DNA of 64,000 nt from Pratylenchus scribneri (taxonomy: Eukaryota > Nematoda > Chromadorea > Rhabditida > Pratylenchidae). Under the pieces are notes generated by a model. It ran no database searches. It was not told where the DNA came from and worked only from the letters and a program-made list of their open reading frames with translations. Shown here one piece after another: positions 36,101 through 47,689 of this stretch (position 1 is the stretch's first letter; each line of letters opens with the position of its first letter). The stretch lies in assembly GCA_030063045.1 (NCBI GenBank), contig JAQSEB010000088.1, positions 38,917 through 102,916 of the forward strand. Direction: 5' to 3'. The position numbers and the translations under genes are program-made.

Positions 36101-39100
36101 GATGGTTATAGCATTGAAGATGGAAAAAGCAAAGAAAATGAAGTAGAAAAAGAAAAAGACTTATATGATCAAAGCTATTTGAGACTGCAATTGAATTGGA
36201 TTTGCTTTGCCCGAGCAATTTGTGAAGAGAAAAAATTGGAACAAATTTGGTCAGTGAAAAGTATAACAAGGCAAACTTATAATCGCGATTTTGTTGTTTT
36301 AATTGGTCAAAAGCCGATCATTGTTGTTGAACAAGGACAGAAAAATAATCAGCATAAAATAAATTCATTGGAAAAATTAAGCACACAATTTGAGAAGGAA
36401 TATTTGATTCCATACAAACAAATGTTGGAGCAGAATGCAATTGGTATGTGCTTTATTTTTTAAATACCGTCTATGTTAATCTTTTGTTTTAAATAATTTT
36501 AATTGTTCTGATATTTAAATTAAATTTTTTTAATTCCGCCTGTTCTGATTTTATAATTCCGCCTGTTCTGATTTTTAATTCCGTTTTTTTTGATTTCCTA
36601 ATTCCACCTGTTCTGATTTTTAATAATTCCGCTTGTTCTGATTTTAATAATTCCGCCTGTTCTGATTTTAATAATTCCGCTTGTTCTGATTTTAATAATT
36701 CCATCTGTTCTGATTTTAATAATTCCGCCTGTTATGATTTTAATAATTCCGCTTGTTCTGATTTTAATAATTCCGCCTGTTCTGATTTTAATAATTCCGC
36801 TTGTTCTGATTTTAATAATTCCGCCTGTTCTGATTTTAATAATTCCGCCTGTTCTGATTTTAATAATTCCGCCTGTTCTGATTTTAATAATTCCGCCTGT
36901 TCTGATTTTAATAATTCCACCTGTTCTGATTTTTAATAATTCCGCTTGTTCTGATTTTAATAATTCCACCTGTTCTGATTTTTAATAATTCCGCTTGTTC
37001 TGATTTTAATAATTCCCGCCTGTTCTGATTTTAATAATTCCGCCTGTTCTGATTTTAATAATTCCACCTGTTCTGATTTTAATAATTCCGCCTGTTCTGA
37101 TTTTAATAATTCCACCTGTTCTGATTTTTAATAATTCCGCTTGTTCTGATTTTAATAATTCCGCCTGTTCTGATTTTAATAATTCCGCCTGTTCTGATTT
37201 TAATAATTCCACCTGTTCTGATTTTAATAATTCCACCTGTTCTGATTTTAATAATTCCGCCTTTTCTGATTTTAATAATTCCGCCTGTTCTGATTTTAAT
37301 AATTCCGCCTGTTCTGATTTTAATAATTCCACCTGTTCTGATTTTAATAATTCCGCCTGTTCTGATTTTAATAATTCCGCCTGTTCTGATTTTAATAATT
37401 CCGCCTGTTATGATTTTAATAATTCCACCTGTTCTGATTTTAATAATTCCACCTGTTCTGATTTTAATAATTCCCGCCTGTTCTGATTTTAATAATTCCG
37501 CCTGTTCTGATTTTAATAATTCCAACTGTTCTGATTTTAATAATTCCGCCTGTTCTGATTTTAATAATTCCACCTGTTCTGATTTTAATAATTCCCGCCT
37601 GTTCTGATTTTAATAATTCCGCCTGTTCTGATTTTAATAATTCCGCCTGTTCTGATTTTAATAATTCCACCTGTTCTGATTTTAATAATTCCACCTGTTA
37701 TGATTTTAATAATTCCGCCTGTTCTGATTTTAATAATTCCACCTGTTCTGATTTTTAATAATTCCGCTTGTTCTGATTTTAATAATTCCGCCTGTTCTGA
37801 TTTTAATAATTCCGCCTGTTCTGATTTTAATAATTCCGCCTGTTCTGATTTTAATAATTCCACCTGTTCTGATTTTTAATAATTCCGCTTGTTCTGATTT
37901 TAATAATTCCGCCTGTTCTGATTTTAATAATTCCACCTGTTCTGATTTTAATAATTCCCGCCTGTTCTGATTTTAATAATTCCACCTGTTCTGATTTTAA
38001 TAATTCCGCCTGTTCTGATTTTAATAATTCCGCCTGTTCTGATTTTAATAATTCCGCCTGTTCTGATTTTAATAATTCCGCCTGTTCTGATTTTAATAAT
38101 TCCGCCTGTTCTGATTTTAATAATTCCGCCTGTTCTGATTTTAATAATTCCACCTGTTCTGATTTTAATAATTCCGCCTGTTCTGATTTTAATAATTCCG
38201 CCTGTTCTGATTTTAATAATTCCGCCTCTTCTGATTTTAATAATTCCACCTGTTCTGATTTATAATTCCGTCTATTCTGATTTTTAATTCCGCCTTTCTA
38301 ATTTTAATTCCTCCTGTTTTGAACTAAGTAATTCCTTTTAATTCTTGTTTTTCATTAAATGACTCCCTAAAATTAAGATCGACAATTATTGAACGAATAT
38401 TGGCCAAATAATTCTGCAGCAAATTATGCAATTACAATTGAATTCAATAAATTAACACAACTATTCCGCTGGAACAGTGAACAAATTAGACAGGCAAGGG
38501 GCAGCACCCAAAAAATTCGAGAAGTTGTCTACAATGTTGTTGTAAATGATGATGAAGATGAAGCGAAGGAATCGAACAATCGACGGCTCTATGAGCACAT
38601 TAATTTTGCCATTCAGCGAATTAAATATATTATCACCACAATTTGGGTACATTTATAAGTCATTTTAGAAGAATTCATTTCTCATTACTAGTCACCTCAA
38701 TCTACCCTAAAAATTGCTGGCTCCTATCAATTGGGCACTTGGACGCCCAATTCTGACATCAATGCCATTTTAATTGCTTCAAAACGCGTTGGAAGCGCTC
38801 GATTCTTTGGCAAGTCCAAATCCTGCGAATCGAACCGGTGGTGTTTGGATATTGATTCACTCTTTTGTCAACTTTGTCAAGTAATATATTTGCAAAAATA
38901 TTTATGTATTGATAGAGAACTATTTCAATTAGAAAAATTTATTTTTTTTTTGTGAATTTCCAAAATTCCAATTTCCAATCCATATTTTTTATGAAACTGA
39001 TTTGATACACCCTGTGTCATTGGATTAATAGATTTTAGATTTTCAAATCTTCATACTTTTCTAGAGACGAAAATTTTTTTAATTCTATCATCTTTATTGA

Positions 39101-42100
39101 TTTTAATTTTAATTAATTTTTGAATATGCCTATGTCCACCCATACATATATGGGTTATCCATATCCAAGTAATTGGCAATCACTGTGGCTTTTGTTTAAA
39201 AATCAAATTAAATTTAAATATCCACAAATATTACAATTTTATTTTTTATAAAACTAGTTTGAGAATTTTTAAAAGTCAAAATTATAAAACGCTTATCCAA
39301 TGTTCATAAATTAATTAATTCATTTAATAAATAGAGAAATTAAAATAAAAGGTTTTACGCAGTAGTTAGGTAGGATGTAGATGTTTTATAGTTTAAGTAA
39401 TGTCAAAAATAGACAATTTTTAAACTTTCTTTGTTTCCTCTGAAAATATGCCCATAAAATTAATGATTAAATTTTTAAATTAAATTAATAATTTTTAAAA
39501 TTTATTTTTAGAATAAAAATGTATTCCACTTGGTGAAGTATCCGAACAACCACATTCCCCACATGAAATTCACATATTGTACCCATTTTGAACGACATCA
39601 AATGGACTTTGACAGGTCAAAATTGCCGGCATACCAATGCACTCCAATTGAATTGGTCCTCGTTTCAATGCCAGGCTATGGAATAATTTCCGAGAAAACC
39701 CTACAAAATACTCAACTTCTCATTGATCAATTTCGTGAAAAAGGCGAGGAGGACATCTATGAAATTAATTGGGACGATTCAAGGGCTGGCATGATCCATG
39801 CACTTTCTGGTTAGGGATATTTTTTCAAATTTCTAAATTAATGAAAATTAAAATAATAAATTAAAATTTTAGTGAAATTTTAGTGAAATTTTACACAAAC
39901 ATTTTATTTACCATTTCATTTCGCATAATCGACAGTTTATGGTCATATTTCTTGCCTATAAATGATAGAGTCAAAATTAAGCTACGATTAAAAGGAAAGA
40001 TATTTTTAACGAAACCTTATTTGAAGCACCAAATATTCCAATTCTTATACAAAATTTTTGGGAAATAAATTTAATTATTCAAATTTTGATTCTATTTTCC
40101 TTCTATCTATTCGCAGGCTATCAATTGAATGAATATATTTTGTTAAAATTGGTGAATAAAAATATGCTTCGAGTATTCAGAATTTGTCTGGTGGCATTGA
40201 AGAAATGGGCTGAAAGTGAGTTTAAAGAAACTAATTAATTTTTCTAAAATTTTTGGTGTATTCCCCAAATATATACAAAAATTGATTACCTATCTCAATA
40301 ATATTTTGCTTTAAAAATTAAAAGAACAGAATTTAAAAAAAATGAAAACAGAGACAAAAAAAAATATACTTGCTTAAAGGAATAATAAATTTGCAATTAA
40401 AAATGGTATCATAAAATAAATTTAATTAATTTTTAATTAAAAAATAACCTGGCAATTGTTAATGTTCGGGAATTGACGAACAAAACAAATTAGAAAAAAA
40501 TCAGATTTTGCCACATTTTATTTTTAAGAAAATTTAACAAAATTATTATCAAAAAATAAATTTTTAGAAATATTTTTATAATTCAATAATCTCCATCTAA
40601 TATTATTGTTTCAATTATATCAAAAAACAAATTTTTAATAAAAAATTCAACCTTCAACCACCAATCAATTGGAACAGATAACCATATCTATGGAGGTCAA
40701 TACGGCCTCTTGAATGGAGCATCATTGAGTTTGATGCTGCTCAAAATCGTGCTTCGTTTCCCGATCACACCGATGGTGCCATTCATTTTGGAACAATTCT
40801 TCGTACAATTCGTCAATTGGCCGTGGCCAATGCCAGTTCAATTTGCCCCATTGGGAGCGGATAAAACGGAGGCAAGTGAGAAAAAATTGGGTTGGCAGGC
40901 GGACCGTGAAAAAGGCCAAAAGCAAAAAATGTTGCAAAGCAAAGTGCGACATGTGGAAGGATGGCATCTGTTGCCCACCCTGAATATGCCAATCATTTCA
41001 CCATGCAAACCGGAAAGAAATGTGGCATATAGTGTTAATCATTCAACCCAACAAATCATCCAGCGGCAATTAAAATTGGGTGAAAAATTTATTAATAAAA
41101 ATGAAATATATTTTATTCGAAAGAATATTTAAAATTTTAGTATTTTAAATTTTATTTTTATAAATTTTCTTTATATATATAAAATTCTCCAAACTTTTTT
41201 ATTTATTTATCATTTTATTTTAAAATTCGTTTTTTCGAAGTCAAAAATTCTGATTTCGTTTAAAATTTTTGAAACATAAAAAATGGAAAATAAAAATTTT
41301 TAAATATTTCCACAATTTAGTTGTCACACATATATTAACTATTAAATTTTAAAATAATCTCAAAAATTAAATATTTATTATTAGGTTTGGAAATGATAGA
41401 GAAGATCCGAGAGCAGCAACATAAACAAAATCTTTATGCCATTAGTGAACATCATATCAATGCAAATAAATATTCATGGAAATCATTGCTGAATGATAAA
41501 AAATCATTTGGAGAAAAGGTTTGCTAAATAAAATGTGTTTTCATTTGCTAAGTAAAATGTATTTTCATTTGCTAAGTAAAATGTATTTTCATTTGCTAAG
41601 TAAAATGTGTTTTCCTTCGCTAAATAAAATGTGTTTTCGATCGCTAAGTAAAATGTGTTTTCGTTTGCTAAGTAAAATGTGTTTTCGTTTGCTAAGTAAA
41701 ATGTGTTTTCGTTTGCTAAGTAAAATGTGTTTTGCTAAGTAAAATGTGTTTTCGATCGCTAAATAAAATGTGTTTTCTTTTGCTAAGTAAAATGTGTATT
41801 CGATCGCTAAATAAAATGTGTTTTCGATCGCTAAATAAAATGTGTTTTCATTTGCTAAGTAAAATGTGTTCTCGTTTGTTAATATGATGTGTTTTCGTTT
41901 GCTAAGTTAAAATGTTTTTTTTCGTTTTTATTATAAACAATATGGAAAACCTCATTCATTAAACTTTAATTATTGAAAGCCAAAAAAATGAAAAAATTTA
42001 ATCTGATATACACCATTTTTAATCCTAATTCTTAATGAATATGAAAATAATTTAAAAATATGTTTTACTTCGTCTTAGATGATGAAGCTTTTTACCAAAA

Positions 42101-43601
42101 AACAAAATTTAACTTTTTCTATAGAAATTTTTTTGCTAAAAACATCATAGCGAAATTATATAGTCTCAAAAAATGATTTTTAATAAACTTAAACTTTTTC
42201 TAAAATTAAAATTATTTATTTTATAAAATATTAAGCAAATTTAATTTTCAGTACACACATTATATTGTTTTCTATTGTTTCGCCAAAACATCCTCATCTT
42301 TTGAGCAACGAGATTTGGGCGAACAATTTTGTGATGAATATGTTTTGTACCAACTTCGGCTTCAGCTCATTTTCTCCGTTGAACGAAATCCAAACACTGG
42401 CATATCACGATGCCACATTTTACCAAATATGGATATGGGAAAACAGCAAAAGAAAAATTTGCGTGAACTTTCGAAGAGATTAATGGCAGTGCCACCGGAA
42501 TTCAGGCAGGCATTTTTTATTATTTTTTGAGCTTAAAAATTAATTTAAATTCTTTTTTTTTCAATAATCATCAATAAAAAAAAGGCCATTTAATATTATA
42601 AAATTTTCAAAAATCATTTCTAAGTCTTTTCTAAATTAGAATTTATTTTCCATACAGAAGGAATTCTTTGAATCGCTATTGGGTTATTGGATTAGAATTT
42701 GCTGATAAGCGAGATGGCAATTATGTCGCTGCTGAGCAATTGGAAAATTGGCTGAAAGAAAGTCAATTTGGATTTGTAGAAAAATTCATTCAAGATTATT
42801 TCATATTTTCAATGAGAAAGGTAAAAATTTAAATTATTTTATATTTTTATTTTTTTTTTTTAAATTTATAAGTAAATTAAAGAGAAATTTTTCAAATTTT
42901 TGAGGATTTAAATTAATTAAAATCAATGAAAATCAAAAAAAAATATACATAAAAATTATTTAAAAATATAATAATTAATTGTCTCAAAAAATATCAAAAT
43001 TTGATTGAATTTCAATTTAAAATTTTAATATTTTATTGTAGTGATTTTAAATGATAAAAATAAATGAGATGTTAAATAACTTAAATGGATTTGTGTGATT
43101 TTTAGCAACAAAGTTATTAAAGCCTAGGCTAAATTTTACATAGCAGAAATTGCAACTTAATAAGAAATATAATTGCAGAGATCCAAATCCAATAATAATT
43201 TTAATCATTATCAATATATCAATATAGGGATTATTAGAATATCAATATTTTTAACTAAATTATAATATAAATGACCAATCATATCAGTAATTTTCGGGAA
43301 ATTAAAAAAATTTAAAACTTTTTAAACATTAAATTTCTTTTCAATTTTATAAAATTTTAGCTTTTTCTAAAAAAATGAAAAAATAGATAATTCATTTTTA
43401 AATTTATTTTTCAGCATAGCAAAGCGGAAATTTACAAAAAATTAGCAAATATACATCTATATGCAAAATTTGTGCCAGCCGAACAACTTGGCCAATGGTA
43501 ATATTTAATTTATATAATTTTTATAGTATTAAAATTCCATAACATCAAGGACCATCGGAAGTCAAATTTTGCGCCCTAAAGAACAAAAAGAGTTGAATTG
43601 A
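24109..43601 (+). CDS. Giant gene, right palindrome arm: unknown helical protein fused to a C-terminal poly(A) polymerase
   Basis: Twenty-seven exons: 24109-24184, 24580-24662, 25050-25278, 26452-26776, 27256-27488, 28105-28743, 28996-29304, 30909-31211, 31276-31366, 31412-32220, 32433-32706, 33119-33378, 33532-33756, 33877-34692, 35025-35237, 35377-35733, 35775-36443, 38378-38646, 38692-38880, 39512-39809, 40117-40215, 40678-41079, 41385-41518, 42252-42505, 42658-42820, 43415-43497, 43550-43601. The total is 7,854 bases (2,617 residues) and all phases join. The start gives MNFINQITIFLLFNLYIFIT, a signal-peptide-like segment. Residues to about 1,970 are unrecognised: Trp- and charge-rich helices, a probably beta-rich stretch around 1,330-1,500 (KFFIFSGQNK... 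FIVDWGKCG), an acidic SDSDDSDSDKG patch and a Lys-rich patch (KGKKKKKDR) near 1,650. The PAP module follows. Compared with the left copy it has one extra intron (34,693-35,024) and altered sequence around it. Codon frame is intact, so the gene does not look dead as a reading frame. Confidence 0.7.
26046..26262. mobile_element. MITE with about 50-bp terminal inverted repeats in intron 3 of the right giant gene
   Basis: The left end GGTACTTGTTTGGTTTGTAT... through the C-run is repeated, inverted, at the right end (about 26,213-26,262) with essentially perfect complementarity. The interior carries GGGTTAGGGTT-type words and their complement. It is absent from the matching left-arm intron (20,869-21,199), so it inserted after duplication. 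The outer ends are similar to those of 19,212-19,752. Confidence 0.85.
29375..30850. repeat. 24-bp minisatellite in intron 7 of the right giant gene
   Basis: About 60 units with core CCGCCTGTTCTGATTTTAAT, some 25 bp long, so frames are interrupted. A marker block with CGCCTGTTCTCATTTTAA followed by AATTCAACTAGTTCTG recurs near 29,770, 30,060 and 30,470, indicating higher-order duplication. It mirrors 16,340-17,880. Confidence 0.9.
36500..38330. repeat. 24-bp minisatellite in intron 17 of the right giant gene
   Basis: About 75 units of the same family, with frequent CCACCTGTT and CCCGCCTG variants. It mirrors 9,130-10,395 and is about 0.55 kb longer. It lies exactly between the exon ending EQNAIG (36,443) and the first PAP exon (38,378). 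All open frames here are artefacts. Confidence 0.9.
38378..43601 (+). other. Poly(A) polymerase module of the right giant gene (exons 18-27), DxD motif altered to DxN
   Basis: Domain order is as in canonical eukaryotic poly(A) polymerase. The nucleotidyltransferase signature in exon 19 reads GSYQLGTWTPNSDIN, so the second metal-binding Asp (about residue 2,084) is Asn; the left copy keeps Asp. The third carboxylate position reads PIELVLVSMPG (Glu). Exons 20-21 carry DSRAGMIHALSGYQLNEY and a helix ending VALKKWAE, matching the PAP segment before the central domain. Exon 22 has WPWPMPVQFAPLG and MPIISPCKPE. Exons 23-25 match the RNA-binding part (THYIVFYCFAK, RYWVIGLEFADK). Since family members need both Asp residues for metal binding, this copy is probably inactive or strongly weakened, unless the base is an assembly error. 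Confidence 0.8.
41519..41925. repeat. 24-bp satellite (axis-type) in intron 23 of the right giant gene
   Basis: About 16 degenerate units containing AAAATGTGTTTTC(A/G)TTTGCTAAGT, the reverse complement of the axis satellite at 22,947-23,600. The array begins at the splice donor itself (GAAAAG|GTTTGCTAAATAAAATG). The matching left intron (6,005-6,186) has no array. Confidence 0.85.
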
Positions 43602-45287
43602 ATTTAAATTCACATTTGATTTTTTGATATATTTTCTAAATATTTTATTTTATTTCAATTTATTGACTATTTCTTGCTCGTCTATCCAAATTTTCTTCTT
43701 GAACTATATTTTATAATTTCAACTAACATTTATTACAATTATATAAAGGATATTCTATTTTATTTATTTGTGAAAGTTTTGATATCAAATTTCGAAAATC
43801 TGATCAAATATAATTGGCCAAAAAAATTTTTGACAAATTATTGGGACAAAAAATGGATTATTAATATAATTTTATTGATATATGAGTAACAATATGACAA
43901 TTTGCATTTTTTTCAATTAGTATAATATGGATACTGATAAAAAAACAAATCAGCGAATAATGTTGACAAAAAATTTGATGTGTAAGATGTGTTCGATAAA
44001 TTTGTAAAATTTATTCTGGCAAAGAAAATCCCAAAATTTTAAATTTTAGATTATAATATTGTAATATAGATATTTTATTTTATTCAATTTGGTGATAATT
44101 TCTGACTCTTTTATCCGAATTATTCATCTTGAATTATATTTCAATTAATTAACATTTATTTTCTTAAAAAGAAGGATATGGTATTTTGATATGGAAATTC
44201 GAAATGTCTGATCAAATATAAATTATTTTTCAAATTATCGTATATATTTTTTTCTAATTTTGATATATAATCAAGATTCTAGGTTTGTAATAATAAAAGT
44301 AAAATATGAACAGATCCACTTAATTTTTAGTTTTTTAGACCATTTAAAAATATTTAGCCAAAATTATCAATTAATTAGATTTGATTTATCTACACTCTAA
44401 AATTTTACATTTATCTTGTAGAGATGGGGGCCAATGATTTTAATTTTTAGGTCAACATATTACTAATAAGTTTTGTGGCCATAATTAAAAATTTTGTTTT
44501 TGGGTGATATTTTGTTAAAAATATTCCCTTTGAATTTCTACACAAAAATCACAAATAGAGATGAGACAATGTAAGTGATGATGATATAGCACAAAATTAA
44601 TATATAAATAAAAATTCTTTTATTGCCTATCATATATTTTAAGATTTTAAATAAATTAAAATTTGAATTTATTTCGTTTATTTCCGTTTAATCTATTTTT
44701 CAATTTAATAATCATATGATTTTTCTAATACTGTTCATGTAATATTTCATATAATTTGATTAATTTAAAGCCAATGACAAAAAAAAATTTTTCGATGATT
44801 ATTCTAAACAATTTGATCATTAATTCTGGGCATAATAATATCATTCGATCGGTGTTGCCATTGACAGAAATCCGCTTTGACAAATCCGTTACGAAATTGA
44901 TATTGCCATTGAAAAATTTTTAATGAAACACGTTTGTTTTGTTAATTTTCTGTACTAATTCTTTAAATATTCAACATTTATTAATGCTTTTCGGAATCAT
45001 TTATAGAAAAATATATTCCCAATAAAAGGCAAATTAAACTGTTCCACCAGCGCCACAACAAATTGTTGGAAAAATTATTTATCTCATTTCTGAAGCTATG
45101 AATCTATATACATACAATAGGTGCTTGGGCTTTTTGGAATTATAATAAATCAGAAACCGGTTTTAGACCCTACAAACCTTATACCATTTTGTAGATCTCA
45201 TAGAGACGCATCGATTGGTATATAATTTGTTATGGTTTAGTCAAAATAAAATAGTATTAAACCATTTTTCCAGTCTTTTGTTTTAAA
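43602..45287. other. Intergenic region downstream of the right giant gene, with a local duplication
   Basis: No gene seen. About 43,620-43,890 resembles about 710-980 (downstream of the third copy). A related segment recurs at about 44,060-44,280, recognisable by ATATTTTATTTTATTCAATTT and GATCAAATATAA, so this flank is partly tandemly duplicated. Around 45,120-45,260 lies half of the inverted-repeat family seen at 49,150-49,510. Confidence 0.45.
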
Positions 45288-45765
45288 TTGGGCCAAAATG
45301 TACGGAAAAGGGATATTCATGACCAAATTCATTGGGCCAAAATGTACGGAAAAGGGATATTCATGACCAAATTCATTGGGCCAAAATATACGGAAAAGGG
45401 ATATTCATGACCAAATTCATTGGGCCAAAATGTACGGAAAAGGGATATTCATGACCAAATTCAATGGGCCAAAATGTACGGAAAAGTGATATTCAAGACC
45501 AAATTCATTGGGCCAAAATGTACGGAAAAGTGATATTCAAGACCAAATTCATTGGGCCAAAATGTACAGAAAAGGGTTATCTATGGCCAAACGCAAAATT
45601 CATTGGGTCAAAATGAAGAGAAAAGGGTTATCCATTTCCATGGCCATATTCACTGGGCCATGTACTGAAAAGGGATATCCTTGGCCTAATTCAATAGGTC
45701 AAAATGTACGGAAAAGGGATATTCATGGCCAAATTCAATGGGCCAAATTGTACGAAAAATGAATG
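45288..45765. repeat. 44-bp tandem repeat
   Basis: About ten or eleven units beginning TTGGGCCAAAATGTACGGAA and continuing through a GGGATATTCATGACCAAATT segment. The first units are nearly identical and the last four degrade. An 84-codon open frame over the degraded end is repeat-derived. Confidence 0.85.
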
Positions 45766-46205
45766 ATCAGGGCGAAATTTATTTATAAAAGGTAGGTTCG
45801 AATTTTCGGCCCCACAACAAATTTCTTTTCAAGCATCAATTATCCATATTTTTTCTAATCCCTAGGCATCAAATTATTAAAAATGAATCCTTTTATAAAT
45901 TGGTTTCGAGTGCAATAGTAACAACAATACGAATGCACGGGATAAAGCATTTTTGAAACCGTGTGTGAAATTTTGGAGATCATCGTCAACGTAAGATGTT
46001 TGTAGGACAGACCCCAGCAGAGGATGAGGTTATACGAAGTGGATTGGACCTGGGACCGAGAGTGACCACCAAAGACTGACGGAATGTTCAAAACCGTTCA
46101 GTTGGATATGAGAATAAAACTTCTTTCAGCAAAATTAATTCGAAAGAATAATGATTTTTTATTTGATTTTATAGCAATACCAATATTATTAGTCTTATAG
46201 TACAA

Positions 46206-46932
46206 ATGCAATTTACTTCCACAAAAAACATTATTTTGTTCTTGGCCACTCTTCTAATTCTCGAGGATGTTATGGCAGGAGGAGGGGGACCAAAAACATC
46301 TGGTAATTTTAAAAATTATTCTATCCTTAAAAAACAAATATATAAATTTAATTCTTAATATTTATAATATAATTTTTTTTCAAATACGCCAAATTCTTTC
46401 CCATAATGAAGAATTTGGCTTTTAGTCATTTGAAATAGAATCGAGTATTGAGTTTAAATTAAATTTAGGAGCAAAAAAAAAACGTTTGGAAAGGAATAAA
46501 GAGACAGATTTAGTCACATTTTATGGACTGAAAAATGCCGAAAATTAAAATTATTCAGAAATGTATTGAAGAATAAAAGGAATTATATAATTTATATAAA
46601 AGGATATAAAAACTTTACTAATTCACATACTTTTTAAGAATGTATTTTCGAATTTGGGTCTTTATTGCCTTAATTTAATATTTAAGTAAGCCACAATTCT
46701 TCCCAATGGATAAAATATGCCCATAAAAATATTTAATTCTTTAATATTATTTCATAATGAAAGCCGAACGAATTTAATTTAATTTTTATATTTAGTGACT
46801 ACGAAGCCTGCTTGCACATGTAATGCTTGTAAACATTGCGACAAAGACGGTTGTGATGGATGTAAAGATAAAAGTCCTGGCTGCCAATGGGTTGAAGAAG
46901 CTGGGCGAAGTGGTTATTGTGATCCAGCATGA
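46206..46932 (+). CDS. Small secreted cysteine-rich protein, 77 residues
   Basis: Two exons, 46206-46302 and 46796-46932, join in phase 1 (G|GTAATT ... TTTAG|TG) to give 77 residues. The start MQFTSTKNIILFLATLLILE is a typical signal peptide, probably cut after VMA. The mature part (about 53 residues) has a short GGGG linker and then eight Cys in a compact pattern: CTCNAC, HC, DGC, DGC, PGC and a final YCDPA before the stop. Even Cys number and an N-terminal signal fit a disulfide-bonded secreted peptide. I do not recognise the family. In a plant-parasitic nematode it would be a candidate effector or antimicrobial peptide; that role is speculation. A poly(A) signal AATAAA lies near 47,089. 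Confidence 0.7.
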
Positions 46933-47339
46933 TTGTGAATTGAAAATAAATATATTGGACATCTTTTTAACGGAATCGGGCATGATTGTTTTTGAATGGA
47001 TGAATGCATTAATTTTGTGATTTTGTTACAACCCTATTTTCATTTTTTTTAAATATTTCGGTTGTGTTTATTTTTCCACTTTTAGTAGAATAAATTAAAG
47101 TTAAATTAATGTATTTAAAAAGTTCTACTTTTATGATTTTGAGAATTTTCATTTCCGGAGAATTTGTCTAATTTTGATGAATTTTGGTATCAAGGAAGCA
47201 AACAATTCATGAATTCGAAACACCAAATATCCTTTAAAAGATGGATATTTGTAACATTTTTTCCAAATTTTTGATCAAATTTTCATAATATTTTGTGTCC
47301 ATATTTTTTCGGGTTTTTGGTAAGAAGAAAATTTTAGGA

Positions 47340-47610
47340 AAAATTGGTTTATAGGGCCCAGACTCGAAATTATAATATATACCATTCGATAGAACTCATA
47401 AAATAATATACCATTCGAGAGAACTCAACTAGTGCAAAAAATTTGTGCGGCAACGATATTTGCCCATGTTATGGCCATTCGAAAATCGGAAAAGTGGAGG
47501 GTTCCTTCCCCCTATGGGTATAAAACATCAAAAAATTTTTATTTTGACATATTATATCTCAATCGACGCGTCTCGACGAACGGAGCACGAATCTATTATT
47601 CATTCGCATA
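47340..47610. repeat. Dispersed repeat related to the MITE at 19.2-19.75 kb
   Basis: Contains ACCATTCGA(T/G)AGAACTCA twice and a CAATCGACGCGTCTCGACGA segment, similar in arrangement to the interior of 19,212-19,752 (TCGACGCG, GAATCTGCC). No coding potential was seen. Boundaries are unclear. Confidence 0.4.
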
Positions 47611-47689
47611 AAACTCAAAAATAAGAAAATTACAGTTGCGCAAAGGAAATACGGATTAAAACTGCTCCAGTGGGTATTCAAAATGTTCC

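Noticed and set aside
45855..46091. Minus-strand 78-codon frame
   Set aside because: No recognisable domain, no splice partners and no codon bias that separates it from background; kept only as a finding.
46823..47020. 65-codon + strand frame overlapping the secreted peptide
   Set aside because: It is the +1 shadow of exon 2; the frame joined to the signal-peptide exon ends at 46,932 and has the cysteine pattern.
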